32,368 bases of DNA from a virus. Both the position numbers and the translations under genes were made by a program. The notes beneath the pieces are model-generated. The model worked only from the letters and a program-made list of their open reading frames with translations. It was not told the DNA's origin and ran no database searches. The stretch's first letter is position 1. Each line of letters begins with the position of its first letter. The DNA lies in IMG/VR virus record IMGVR_UViG_3300047312_000170, positions 1-32,368 of that record; one strand, written 5' to 3'. This document shows, one piece after another, positions 15,346 to 24,462 of the stretch.

Positions 15346-15867
15346 ATGCCAGAAATACCAGAGGGACTTGCAGGTGCTCGCTACAAAGGCCATGGCGTGG
15401 GCCTGCGAGAGGGCATGAAGTACTACAACACTGATGGCTCACTCAGGAAAGACACAGAAGACAAGAGGGCACTCTCACTTGAGCCCGGTGATGAGATCAT
15501 GTTTCAGGATGAGGATGTGTACGGCAAAACTTTGTGGCACGATCCTAACCAGAGCTTGCCGTCCCAGTACATCGGGTTGGGCAAGGTCGTCAAACCTGAG
15601 CATGCAGGCAAAGATGATCAGGAATTGCAGGAAATCGGGTATGAATTCCACCAAGGCAGACCTGATGTTGAGCCTGTAGAGCCTCTTGAGGTCTTTCTGA
15701 AGCGGCGCAAGAAGGCAGGAAAGAAGGAAAAGGCTAGGGAGACATCACAGACCATCACTATTGAGCAATCTGCTGAAGAGCTTGATCCTCGTGATGCTAT
15801 GTATCAAGAAATTGAGGATATGGAGCAAAAAATTGGGATTAGCGAGCAAGAAAGAGAGCAACTCTAA
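15346..15867 (+). CDS. Unknown protein before the tail tube, 173 aa
   Basis: AAAGGAGG precedes the ATG. The first 100 residues look globular (DEIMFQDEDVYG, PSQYIGLGKVV), followed by a Lys-rich linker and an acidic, Glu/Gln-rich helical tail. The segment 'DQELQEIGYEF ... LEVFLKRRKKAG' parallels 'DIEELQKVGYRL ... VKQQKRAG' in the protein at 11744-11995. Overlaps the tail tube gene by ATG sharing its stop. Unknown function. Confidence 0.5.
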   Translation: MPEIPEGLAGARYKGHGVGLREGMKYYNTDGSLRKDTEDKRALSLEPGDEIMFQDEDVYGKTLWHDPNQSLPSQYIGLGKVVKPEHAGKDDQELQEIGYEFHQGRPDVEPVEPLEVFLKRRKKAGKKEKARETSQTITIEQSAEELDPRDAMYQEIEDMEQKIGISEQEREQL

Positions 15868-17132
15868 TGCCAACTGTATTAGTTCCATTTAGGGGTAGCA
15901 ACGCTTATCTAGGCTTCTCAGAAGAGACCGCACCCGGTACGCCTGTAGCACCTTCTATCTTCCCACGATGGAAGAATGGCACCAAGATCGAGATTGCTCT
16001 CAACACTGAGGAGATAGAAGAAGGTGATGGAGGCCGACGTACTACTCTGCTCATCAAGAATGGCCAGATGGTCAAAATCAAGTGGGTTGGCTCACTCAGG
16101 CCGAATGAGAAGGGCTATTTTGAGAAGTGGGCAGCGGGCGCAAGCAGTGATACCTACACAGCGCCAACGGTAGCCACCACACTGAGCGCATTGACGGCTA
16201 TAGGTGCCACAAGTATCACAGTAGCTGCTCAGACTGGCTTGACTGGAAGCGGCACGATAGCACTTGTTCTTGAGGCAGGCACGGCTACTGAAGAAATAGC
16301 CGTGTTCAACATCCCTGCGACCGGAGTCGGTCCTTACACACTCACGGTTGCCTCAACTTACAATGGCGGTGCGCTCAGGCTTGCTCATGCCAATACTGGT
16401 ACCGTGAAGAGCAAGGCTGCTCATGTCATCATTGATCAGAACGAGGGGCCATATATCACTGCTGAGGCTGGATTCGGGAACCTCTACTCTGCAGGTGGAA
16501 CCGCTATCCGCATCCGCTCCTGCAAGATCGACAAATTCACAACCACAGGTGAGCACGGCAAGATCTTGATAGATGAGATTGAGATGACTGGCATCGCTAG
16601 CACCGTGCAAGGCAGTCCTGCTACTATCACACTCGAGCAGCACGCGCCATTCATCTTCTATCAGGGTGCCTACACTGCTGATGGTGCCTCTACAGGCCAA
16701 GCTCTGCGCAAATTCATCCTAGAGCGGACTAATAACCTCGATAGCGATACGCAAGGCGAAGGGTTGAATCCGACGTGTTTGATTTTCGGCAAGCTTGATG
16801 TGAAGCTCAAGTACTCATTGATCCTCACCGCATTTTCCAAGATCTACAACACATTCTATGGAAGCGCGACTGGCACAACCGACTCTGTGCAAGTGGGCTA
16901 CGGCGCTTTCAACGCGCTCTTTACGCAGCCTGACACGCTCAACACGCTTCAGTACAACATCCTGACGGTGGGGTATACAAACAGCCCCTGGCCAGACCCA
17001 CAAGAGGACGGGAAACATTGGGATATCGACTACGAGGGGACGAGCGTCGTTGTGCCACCATCAGGCTCCGGGCCTAACAATGCATATAAGTTGCAGACCA
17101 CACTCACAAATACCCAATTCGCGGCATACTAG
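15867..17132 (+). CDS. Major tail tube protein with inserted beta module
   Basis: A 421-residue tube subunit. Residues 1-100 ('GSNAYLGFSEETAPGTP' then 'VKIKWVGSLRPNEKG') and 184-421 show the beta-barrel layout of tail tubes of this type, and the gene directly precedes the frameshifting tail chaperones. Residues about 103-183 (TTLSALTAIGATSITVAA ... LAHANTGTV) are a foreign-looking beta module shared with the connector and distal tail. The C-terminus 'LTNTQFAAY' ends a normal strand. Confidence 0.75.
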   Translation: MPTVLVPFRGSNAYLGFSEETAPGTPVAPSIFPRWKNGTKIEIALNTEEIEEGDGGRRTTLLIKNGQMVKIKWVGSLRPNEKGYFEKWAAGASSDTYTAPTVATTLSALTAIGATSITVAAQTGLTGSGTIALVLEAGTATEEIAVFNIPATGVGPYTLTVASTYNGGALRLAHANTGTVKSKAAHVIIDQNEGPYITAEAGFGNLYSAGGTAIRIRSCKIDKFTTTGEHGKILIDEIEMTGIASTVQGSPATITLEQHAPFIFYQGAYTADGASTGQALRKFILERTNNLDSDTQGEGLNPTCLIFGKLDVKLKYSLILTAFSKIYNTFYGSATGTTDSVQVGYGAFNALFTQPDTLNTLQYNILTVGYTNSPWPDPQEDGKHWDIDYEGTSVVVPPSGSGPNNAYKLQTTLTNTQFAAY

Positions 17133-17140
17133 GAGCATTT

Positions 17141-17677
17141 ATGAACAATGGAACAATAGAGGCTGATTTCAAGCAACTGAAAGCCTCACCAGAACAACCT
17201 AAGCAGGCACCTCGAGTAGTCAACAGCGATGAGGTCACGAACGAGGTCATCCCTATTCGGCTCTCCATCTATAAGAATGAGCCTCTCATCCTTGATGACG
17301 GCACGCCTTTCTGTGATGAGCATGGCAATCAGCATATGGGGCGTACTGTAGTTGGCACGCGTACCGCAAAGATCCTGAACATTGCGCCTATTGACCTCTA
17401 CACCCGTGCTATAGCCATGTTCGATGGAATTGAGGGAGGCGTTTCACTCAACAAGCTCAGCAAAGAGCAGCTTGATAGCTTGACTGATATGCTGCTCGAA
17501 TGTTGGAGGATATCCGAGCCTTTCATGACAAAGGATGCGTTGAGGGAGGGAGTTGATGGCATACGCATGATCGAGCTTTTCACTCAGGTTTTTTTCAAGG
17601 GGAGCCCCCAATCGAGCGACAATCCCTCGCAAGACGGGAGTATAACGCAAGACATGGGTCAGGTTCCCCAATCGTAG
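17141..17677 (+). CDS. Tail assembly chaperone, short form
   Basis: A 178-residue protein made by normal reading (analogue of lambda gpG). The segment 'KLSKEQLDSLTDMLLECWRISEPFMTKDALREGV' is typical of the helical chaperone domain, which binds the tail tube and tape measure during assembly but is not part of the virion. AGGAGCATTT lies before the ATG. The last 26 codons lie beyond the frameshift site and are a low-complexity tail. Located between tail tube and tape measure genes. Confidence 0.8.
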   Translation: MNNGTIEADFKQLKASPEQPKQAPRVVNSDEVTNEVIPIRLSIYKNEPLILDDGTPFCDEHGNQHMGRTVVGTRTAKILNIAPIDLYTRAIAMFDGIEGGVSLNKLSKEQLDSLTDMLLECWRISEPFMTKDALREGVDGIRMIELFTQVFFKGSPQSSDNPSQDGSITQDMGQVPQS

Positions 17678-18117
17678 TTGATAGCGTTCCTGTAGACCCT
17701 GATTGTGATTGGGGTGTGGTAGCCATTCAAAAAGCATTGGAGCAGGCCGAGGAGTTCGAGGATGAGGGAGACATAGACGCTGCAAATCTGCTCAGGGCAC
17801 AAGCACAAGCCGCTAAGGCAAGGCTAGATGGCACTAAGGAGACAAGCACGGCATTGGTGCCATACGACCCGATGAGGCTCTACGCTCGAGTGCTGTACTA
17901 CTACAGGGGCGCTATCGCTGACGCGGACTTTGCCCGAATCGACTACCGGCGCTTCTTCGGATATGTAAGGGAGCTAGATTTTATCTTGCAAGAGGAGGCA
18001 GAAGCCAAGGGAGGGACAGACAAACCCAAGAAGCAGCCACAAGGTGAGATTAACGCAATGCTCAATCAATTCCCACAACCACAAGAATACACGGGAGAAG
18101 TCATTCAGCTCATTTGA
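17141..18117 (+). CDS. Tail assembly chaperone, -1 frameshift product
   Basis: The slippery heptamer T-TTT-TTC (17590-17596), read as Phe-Phe in the zero frame, allows a -1 shift into the frame that is open from 17596 to TGA at 18115-18117 with no intervening stop. The product has 152 zero-frame residues plus 173 from the second frame, about 325 in all (analogue of lambda gpGT). The second frame holds a helical acidic/Ala-rich segment and 'MRLYARVLYYYRGAIADADFARIDYRRFFGYVRELDF'. A separate start at GTG 17716 exists but has no good binding site. A GGGG/CCCC pairing lies just downstream. Confidence 0.8.
17590..17596 (+). promoter_or_regulatory. -1 programmed frameshift site
   Basis: TTTTTTC in the register X-XXY-YYZ of the tail chaperone gene. 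It is preceded by an extra T (seven in all) and followed by GC-rich sequence able to form small hairpins (GGGGAGCCCC at about 17599-17608 and CGAG/CTCG at about 17613-17629). Confidence 0.75.
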
Positions 18118-18123
18118 GGTATC

Positions 18124-21100
18124 ATGGCAGACAACACAATCTGGAAATTAGATCTTCAAGCAGGCAACTCGGACGCGATTCTCAAGTCTTTTGAGAATAG
18201 TCTCAACGTGGCCAAAGATCGGATCAATCAGGTTGTAGCGGCTGGCCAGAACTTCGAGAAGCTTTCCTCATTCCAAACAAAAGCTGCTGAAGCTGCCAAG
18301 AAGCTCGAGGTAGCACAAGCGTCTGCAGCAGTCGCACTCAAGAAAGCCCAGGACGCCGCGTCAAATGGCAAAGCCTCTGCTGAGCAACTCGCACTCATGC
18401 AGGCCAAGGCTGGTCTCGCTGCTCAGAAGGTAGAGACGGCTGAGAACTCTCTCGGCTCAGCTATGGCCAAGGTCAAAGGCGAGAGTGATCGCCTTTCTTC
18501 TGCCATGCAAGAGGAGACACGATCGGCTGGCTCATTTGCTAATGCTATCAATGCCATCAAAGGTGTGCTTGGCAACGTTGCAACTCAAGCAAAAGCAGCA
18601 TTCTCAGGTATTGCAGATGCCACAAGTCATGTAAAATCAGCATTTTCAAGCGTTGCTGAGTTTGCGAGCTCAGCAGGGTCTTCTATCGTCAACGGATTTA
18701 AGAATGCTGCTACAGGCATCAGGGATTTTGTCGGCAATTTTCGCATGGCCTCTAGTGAGGTAGATACCTTCAAAGAGAAAGCCTCGACTATCCATATCTC
18801 TATCCTGTCAAGCCTCAGATCCGCAGGTGCAGGTTTTCTTGATCTAGCATCTAAAATCAGCAACGTCACGACTGGTATCCAAAATATCATCCAGTGGTCT
18901 ATCAATCTTGGGACAGCTCTCTTTAAGCCTATAGTCGCATCTGAGCAGCTTGGAATCGCTTTCACCACGCTCATGGGAGGTTCCAAGAAGGCCGCAGAGG
19001 ACTTGATCAAGACGCTCAACCACTTTGCTGATGTGACCCCATTTGAGCCTGGGCCTGTGCAAGAGTATGCAGCCCAATTGATCGGCATGGGTATTGATGC
19101 CAAACAAACCATACCAATCATGACAAGCCTGGGGGACGCCTTATTCGGAATAGGACATGGCACTGAAGCGGAAATGGCTTCTGTTGTGGACATCATCGGC
19201 AAGATCCGTGTTGCAGGCAAGGCAACGTGGGGCGATATCAGCCAACTCCAAACACATGGCATTGACGCCTTAGACGCTATGAGTAGGGCCACAGGCAAAA
19301 CTAAGGATGCTCTGCGAGATATGGCTGGCAAGGGTGGAATACCTGCCAAGGAAGCCATAGACGCGCTTACCAAGGGGATAGAGATGAATCCCCTGTACCA
19401 AGGCGGTATGGCCAAGCAAGCCCAATCTCTATCAGGCGTACTCTCAACACTCACAGGCTACCTCAAAGAGGCGCTTAACACATTCCTTGGCCTCAAAGAT
19501 GGAATGGTTATCACGGGCTCGATCCTTGATCAGCTAAAAACGGGATTTAGTATACTTGGCACGATGGTGTCAAATCCCATCTTCCAGGACTTTGCAGAAA
19601 AGACAGGTCAGAAGATAGCAGATGTCCTGACTAGTGTAGAAAAGACGACAGGACGGGTTATTAATGGTTTCAAGGATCTAGCAAAATCCTTGGATCAAGC
19701 TTCTGGTAAAGCTTTTGTCTCAGATCTCGCCTACATGGGGCGACAACTGAGCTACGTTTTTGGCACCATACAAAGCCTAGGGGGGAATGTCCTTAACGCC
19801 TTCAGAGGTCATCTCACAGGCGCAAGTGGGACCCTTTCAGGCGTATTTGCGGGTGCGCTACGCATTGCTGGCAACGGGCTCCGCGGGGTTGGTGACGAGC
19901 TGCATCACCTAATGAGCTTCCTTGGCAGCATCGATGTTAACCCTGTCATTGACGGTTTCTTCAAAGCAGGCAATTCTGCTGCTAAATTTATTGCCAATAT
20001 CGATCCTATCCCTGTACGGCTATTCTTCTCTAGCATCCAATATCTTGAGATGCAATTAAAGCGTACTGCAGGTATAGTTGAAGGAACTGTCCTCTACCTC
20101 TTTAAGCAACTAGCTAGCTCATTTGATTTTGTTACAGGAAAAACAACAGCATTTCATAAGTCATTCGATATCGTCAATGGCGTGCTCGTAAAGACGCGAA
20201 GTCCGTTACAGACTCTCATTGGCGATGGCTTCTTCAAGCTTGGCGCAATCATCACAAAGGTAGCTGAGGATGTCCATAGATTTGGCGATACAATTGATAA
20301 TAAGCTAAAAACAGCATTTCAAGATGTAAAAAAGGCTATGGAGCTTCCTGTTTGGCAGAAAATGGGGGATGTACTCGGCAGACTCGGTAAGGCCGCTCTT
20401 GATTTGGGAGGCTCAGTATTCTCTCTCTGGACAACTTTCTCTCCTATAGGCACTCTCTTCAAATCAATTGGCGACTCAGGACTAACTTTCTCAGGTGTTT
20501 TATCTAGTATAGGCGACATTGTTGATAATTATGTTACACCTGCAATAAATGGGCTAAATGGCTTTATCAAGGATATGGGGCCTCTTCTCAAACCAATATC
20601 TAAGCAGCTTTTAGACATGTTCGTGGGATTTGGCGCTTGGCTCAAGCAAAATGGGCCAACATTGATGGATCTAGGAGGGAAGATCTTTACAGGGATAGGG
20701 GCCACCATCAAGTTCCTCTTGCCGATTATATCGAATGACCTGCTCCCTGCTTTGTCCGGGATTGGCGGCGTGGTCGGTACGCTCACGACGAACTTTCTCA
20801 CTTGGGCCGATAGCTCAAAAGGTCTGCAGACCGATCTTACCAATCTATGGAATTGGATCTCACAAAATGTAGCACCTATTTTTACGTCTCTGGGCAACAT
20901 TATCAAGAATGATGTGATGCCACATTGGGATGGCTTCGAGAAGAGCACGGGCAAGCTCACCGATTCCCTTGGCAGGCTCTGGGACAAGATCTCACCTATA
21001 CTCACCCCAGCAATTGACACACTTGGCGTTTCAGGCGTTGAAACCAAAGGCAAGATGGATGGCATGAGAACAGCAATTGATGTAATTGGAGTTGCAATTG

Positions 21101-21702
21101 ACGCATTTATTAAAAACATCAATATGGCAATTGACACGCTATCGACATTAATCGATTGGCTGTCTACTGCGATAGGTTGGATGAATCAGTTTGACGCGGG
21201 TATGACGAACGTCGCTGCAGACATTATCAATTTTCTAAGCGGCGGTAGAGCCAATGCAAAACATGTCAATACGAGCGGCTCTGTTAGTGGGGGAGGCATA
21301 GGTGGTGGTGGAGCAGTCCGAAGCTTTGCCTCGGGTATCGAAAACTTTGGTGGTGGCCTAGCATACGTACATGCCAACGAGCTGCTCTTGAACCTTCCGA
21401 AAGGAACCTCAGTATTCAACCCTGCCAAGACTGCTCAGTTCATGCAGGGTCTCAAGATGCCCACGCCTACCTTCTCAATGGCTGCTCAATCATCCTCAAG
21501 CACATCACAGAGTGGCAACAATGATCAGGTCGTGGGACTGCTAGCCGCTATCCTGGACGCGCTACAGAAGCAAGGTAGAGGCGGGAATGTCACGATGAAT
21601 GCCAATGTTGCATCGGGCTCTGTGGACGCTCAGAGGATCAATCAAATGATACAGAGCTTGGGTGGGAAAGCTGCAGAAATGATGCAAAGAGGAGGTGGAT
21701 AG
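18124..21702 (+). CDS. Tape measure protein
   Basis: A 1192-residue protein that sets tail length and is ejected ahead of DNA. The N-terminal 180 residues are Ala/Lys-rich coiled coil. Residues about 270-460 form the conserved tape measure domain ('LGIAFTTLMGGSKKAAEDLIKTLNHF', 'GDISQLQTHGIDALDAM'). Hydrophobic and Gly-rich repeats follow through the middle, and the C-terminal part has a Gly-rich segment (GGGIGGGGAVRSFASG) and 'YVHANELLLNLPKG', common in such proteins. At about 0.15 nm per residue the tail would be about 180 nm. Confidence 0.95.
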   Translation: MADNTIWKLDLQAGNSDAILKSFENSLNVAKDRINQVVAAGQNFEKLSSFQTKAAEAAKKLEVAQASAAVALKKAQDAASNGKASAEQLALMQAKAGLAAQKVETAENSLGSAMAKVKGESDRLSSAMQEETRSAGSFANAINAIKGVLGNVATQAKAAFSGIADATSHVKSAFSSVAEFASSAGSSIVNGFKNAATGIRDFVGNFRMASSEVDTFKEKASTIHISILSSLRSAGAGFLDLASKISNVTTGIQNIIQWSINLGTALFKPIVASEQLGIAFTTLMGGSKKAAEDLIKTLNHFADVTPFEPGPVQEYAAQLIGMGIDAKQTIPIMTSLGDALFGIGHGTEAEMASVVDIIGKIRVAGKATWGDISQLQTHGIDALDAMSRATGKTKDALRDMAGKGGIPAKEAIDALTKGIEMNPLYQGGMAKQAQSLSGVLSTLTGYLKEALNTFLGLKDGMVITGSILDQLKTGFSILGTMVSNPIFQDFAEKTGQKIADVLTSVEKTTGRVINGFKDLAKSLDQASGKAFVSDLAYMGRQLSYVFGTIQSLGGNVLNAFRGHLTGASGTLSGVFAGALRIAGNGLRGVGDELHHLMSFLGSIDVNPVIDGFFKAGNSAAKFIANIDPIPVRLFFSSIQYLEMQLKRTAGIVEGTVLYLFKQLASSFDFVTGKTTAFHKSFDIVNGVLVKTRSPLQTLIGDGFFKLGAIITKVAEDVHRFGDTIDNKLKTAFQDVKKAMELPVWQKMGDVLGRLGKAALDLGGSVFSLWTTFSPIGTLFKSIGDSGLTFSGVLSSIGDIVDNYVTPAINGLNGFIKDMGPLLKPISKQLLDMFVGFGAWLKQNGPTLMDLGGKIFTGIGATIKFLLPIISNDLLPALSGIGGVVGTLTTNFLTWADSSKGLQTDLTNLWNWISQNVAPIFTSLGNIIKNDVMPHWDGFEKSTGKLTDSLGRLWDKISPILTPAIDTLGVSGVETKGKMDGMRTAIDVIGVAIDAFIKNINMAIDTLSTLIDWLSTAIGWMNQFDAGMTNVAADIINFLSGGRANAKHVNTSGSVSGGGIGGGGAVRSFASGIENFGGGLAYVHANELLLNLPKGTSVFNPAKTAQFMQGLKMPTPTFSMAAQSSSSTSQSGNNDQVVGLLAAILDALQKQGRGGNVTMNANVASGSVDAQRINQMIQSLGGKAAEMMQRGGG

Positions 21703-21703
21703 T

Positions 21704-22765
21704 ATGAGTTATGCTGCATACGGTTCATATTCTCTAGATACGTTCAACTCAGGCGTTGGCAATATATTCCGGTCAAAACCTGTGGGCGCACCTGCAATCT
21801 CACCTGTTGTCTCAACCGTGGCACGGCGCTATGGAGCAGTCAAATCAGGCGAGACTGTACCAGTGCGTGACATACCTGTCACAATCAAGATTGTAGCTTC
21901 TTCTAGATCTGATCTTAATGCACGCTTGGATGCTTTAAAGAAGGCGTTATGGTTAAGAGGACAGCAGTTAGTTATTTATGAGGATTTACGGTACTTCTCT
22001 AACGTAGATTGTGTTGCTGCTGAAGCTGTCCTATCAGGTGCTGCTAATATTTCTGCATGTGTCGTAAATATGACGTTTAGAACATATGATGTCATGGCAT
22101 ATGCTGCTGCAAGCTCGAGCTACGACACAGGGACAGTTGTCCTGACCTTGGCTAGTGGTGTGTGGAACTTCCCTGCTACTGCAGTAGTCGGAGGTGGCAC
22201 GGTCGAGAGTTATCCCCTAATTCGATTGACTAATCAGACATCCACAGGCGCAACGACGCTCACTACGGCACGCAATAGCGGCACGTCCTACACCACCTTG
22301 CCCGTAAATGCCACGTCATTTAGTGCTTCCGTGGGGGATCAACTGAAGCTAGTCAGTGGTGGCAATAGCCAGACGGTTACTGTGGCCACATCGTTTTCAG
22401 TAGGGGCTACGACTATCACCGTCAGCAGCTTTACCGCAAATGCCACATACGGCATAGGCTCAACAGTCACAAAGCAAACGCAGTGGACAGCGATCAGTGT
22501 CACACAAGCGAGCGATAGCCAGACGGTTAGTGCAAATTCGACGGCTACCGTTCCTCTTCCACTCAATAACGCGGATTATGTGGACATCCAATGTGATCCT
22601 GCTACAGGCTTTTCTATTATGACCAACGGCAATGGCAAGCTGAGCGATCCAGTGGGCGTATTTCCTACATTGCCGCCTGATAGTACAAATTTCAACATAA
22701 CAGTTACTAGCGTTTCTGCTGTGTCAGCAGATGCACTTTTCTCTTGGACAGCGAGGTACCTCTAA
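21704..22765 (+). CDS. Distal tail protein with inserted beta module
   Basis: A 353-residue protein following the tape measure, the normal place of Dit, which forms the hexameric ring joining tube and baseplate. I prefer ATG 21704 (seven bases after GGAGGTG) to the GTG at 21695. The N-terminal 130 residues ('VPVRDIPVTIKIVASSRSDLNARLDALKKAL' then YEDLRYFSNV) fit the Dit core. Residues about 181-258 are a beta module with 'SVGATTITVSSFTANA', also in the connector and tail tube. The C-terminus resumes a beta sandwich. Confidence 0.7.
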   Translation: MSYAAYGSYSLDTFNSGVGNIFRSKPVGAPAISPVVSTVARRYGAVKSGETVPVRDIPVTIKIVASSRSDLNARLDALKKALWLRGQQLVIYEDLRYFSNVDCVAAEAVLSGAANISACVVNMTFRTYDVMAYAAASSSYDTGTVVLTLASGVWNFPATAVVGGGTVESYPLIRLTNQTSTGATTLTTARNSGTSYTTLPVNATSFSASVGDQLKLVSGGNSQTVTVATSFSVGATTITVSSFTANATYGIGSTVTKQTQWTAISVTQASDSQTVSANSTATVPLPLNNADYVDIQCDPATGFSIMTNGNGKLSDPVGVFPTLPPDSTNFNITVTSVSAVSADALFSWTARYL

Positions 22766-24282
22766 TGGCACGATTACCAACCGTGAGCGGAGATCTAAAT
22801 AGCTGGGGAACAGTTCTCAATACCTTCCTGAGTGTCGCCCATAACACAAACGGCACGCTCAAAAACTACTTTTTCAATGTTACGGACTACGGTGCACTCT
22901 GCGATGGGATAACAGACGACACAGCGGCTATTATCGCAGCTATCGCAGCAGCTAGCCTCTCATTTGGTGGGATTGTCTTTATACCTGATGTATCTGCTGT
23001 TTCATCCACTATCACGCTTGGTAGCAACGTTACGCTGATGGGCTCTGGACAGAACAGCGGACTCAAGATCATGTCGAGCTTCTCAGGCTCAAGTGTGCTC
23101 TTGCTAAATGGTGACTTTGCTCAAGTCCTGAATATGCAAATAGCAGGGCCTACCTCAACATTTGGCTCTAATCCTGCTGCAGACGCGATACAGATAACAG
23201 GTGCAAGGCGCTGTATTGTCGATAAAGTTGTATTTTATTATATCAATGGATGGATGGTGCAATCCACCTCTACCTCTGGAGTTGCTAACTATAACTGTAG
23301 ATTTACGAACTTATACGGCTTCAACTGTGCAAATGGTATTCATACACTTGGTGTAACAGGTAGCTCGTTTGGCATGTCGGCATTTATTAGTAGTTGCAGT
23401 ATGGACTTCCAATCAGGCTCAGGCAACTGCTATCTGATCGAAGACAGCAATGACGTGCTCATGAGTGATATTTATGGGGACTATTTAGGGGGTACAGGCT
23501 CGGTTGTGCGCATAAAAGGGGCGTGCAACGGTATCTACATGACCTGCTTTGACATTGGGCCTTTCCCGAATCCAGGAACGACCGGGCCTACCGTGGTGAT
23601 TGAGTCAAGTGCGAATGGCTCACCAGCATTTGTAGGACTGGCAAACGGCATTATCGAAGGTGGGAGTGTAGGAGCTTTAGTGAGCGCTGGCCAGCAGATC
23701 ATGTTCACAAACTGCCAGTTCTATAACAATGCTTCACATGGGCTTCAAGCTACAGGCGGTTTTGGCATTCTCGCTACCTCTTGTCTGTTCTATCTGAATG
23801 GTGCAACGGCTGGTGCAGGTAGATACGATATTAGCATATCTAGTGGTGGTAACGGCGAGTTTCGCCAGTGTCACTTCCTCACACCGCAAGGCTCTGGCGC
23901 ACAGCAAGTAAACAACGCCGTCAACGTCACAGCAGGTACTTTTGTGATGTCCGAGTGTACGTTTTATGGGACTGGCTTCACATCAGCAAATATCTTCAAC
24001 ACTAAGCCAACAACCATCAAAAACTGTCCCGGCTACAACCCGCTTGGAATGATCACGCCTCCCGCTGTGCCTGCTACCACAGTTGCGACGGCTGTGCAGT
24101 CTACCGACATGACTGTCTACATCAAAGGCGGCACATTAACGGTCGTCAACGTGGGAGGCGTGGCAACTGGCATATCAGCAGCAGCTTCGGCGGGTGCTGT
24201 CCATACCGTGAGAGTCCCGGCAGGCTTGACCATAGCAATCACATACACTGTGGCTCCTACTTGGACGTGGTGTAGCGATTGA
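22765..24282 (+). CDS. Tail spike with pectate-lyase-type beta helix
   Basis: A 505-residue protein, starting at ATG 22765 in a TAATG overlap with the distal tail gene. The N-terminus 'MARLPTVSGDLNSWGTVLNTFL' is a short virion-binding domain used by many tail spikes. Then 'VTDYGALCDGITDDTAAIIAAI' and 'GGIVFIPD' give the standard opening of a right-handed beta-helix of the pectate lyase/Pectate_lyase_3 superfamily, continuing to about residue 425 in Asn/Gly/Ser-rich coils. The last 70 residues are a small beta cap. It likely binds or cleaves a host surface polysaccharide; no catalytic residues can be assigned. Confidence 0.8.
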   Translation: MARLPTVSGDLNSWGTVLNTFLSVAHNTNGTLKNYFFNVTDYGALCDGITDDTAAIIAAIAAASLSFGGIVFIPDVSAVSSTITLGSNVTLMGSGQNSGLKIMSSFSGSSVLLLNGDFAQVLNMQIAGPTSTFGSNPAADAIQITGARRCIVDKVVFYYINGWMVQSTSTSGVANYNCRFTNLYGFNCANGIHTLGVTGSSFGMSAFISSCSMDFQSGSGNCYLIEDSNDVLMSDIYGDYLGGTGSVVRIKGACNGIYMTCFDIGPFPNPGTTGPTVVIESSANGSPAFVGLANGIIEGGSVGALVSAGQQIMFTNCQFYNNASHGLQATGGFGILATSCLFYLNGATAGAGRYDISISSGGNGEFRQCHFLTPQGSGAQQVNNAVNVTAGTFVMSECTFYGTGFTSANIFNTKPTTIKNCPGYNPLGMITPPAVPATTVATAVQSTDMTVYIKGGTLTVVNVGGVATGISAAASAGAVHTVRVPAGLTIAITYTVAPTWTWCSD

Positions 24283-24304
24283 CTTTATTGCAGCAAATAC
24301 ATGT

Positions 24305-24412
24305 CTAGTCATCGTTATCCGGGAATGGGTTATACGTAACCAGCCAATAGACAAAATAGACAACAGCATAAATAGAGATGGCAGCCGCAATTATAGGTAA
24401 TATCGAATTCAT
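24305..24412 (-). CDS. Antisense membrane micro-protein, 35 aa
   Basis: In the 180-base gap between spike and hub genes, the opposite strand encodes a 35-residue protein with one clear membrane segment (about 3-26, SILPIIAAAISIYAVVYFVYWL) and an acidic C-terminus (PFPDNDD). No Shine-Dalgarno precedes the ATG; a perfect TATAAT lies six bases upstream, so the transcript may be leaderless. Its location outside the coding regions of its neighbours supports a real gene, but its length limits certainty. Confidence 0.45.
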   Translation of the reverse strand: MNSILPIIAAAISIYAVVYFVYWLVTYNPFPDNDD

Positions 24413-24418
24413 GAGTAT

Positions 24419-24424
24419 ATTATA
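24419..24424 (-). promoter_or_regulatory. -10 element of the antisense micro-protein gene
   Basis: TATAAT read on the minus strand, six bases before the ATG. The -35 is weak: TTTCAG sits 16 bases upstream. Transcription from here would start at or next to the ATG. Confidence 0.35.
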
Positions 24425-24462
24425 GCATAAAAAGCAAGATCTGAAAGAAAGGAGGTGAGAGC

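Noticed and set aside
17716-18117. An independent gene beginning at GTG 17716
   Set aside because: The frame is open back to the slippery site and the start has no good ribosome binding site; it is better explained as the frameshift extension.
18627-19454. A 275-codon minus-strand ORF within the tape measure gene
   Set aside because: It opposes the conserved tape measure domain, has Ser/Pro/Ile-rich shadow composition and no ribosome binding site.
20529-21137. A 202-codon minus-strand ORF within the tape measure gene
   Set aside because: Same reason: mirror of a well-supported coding region.
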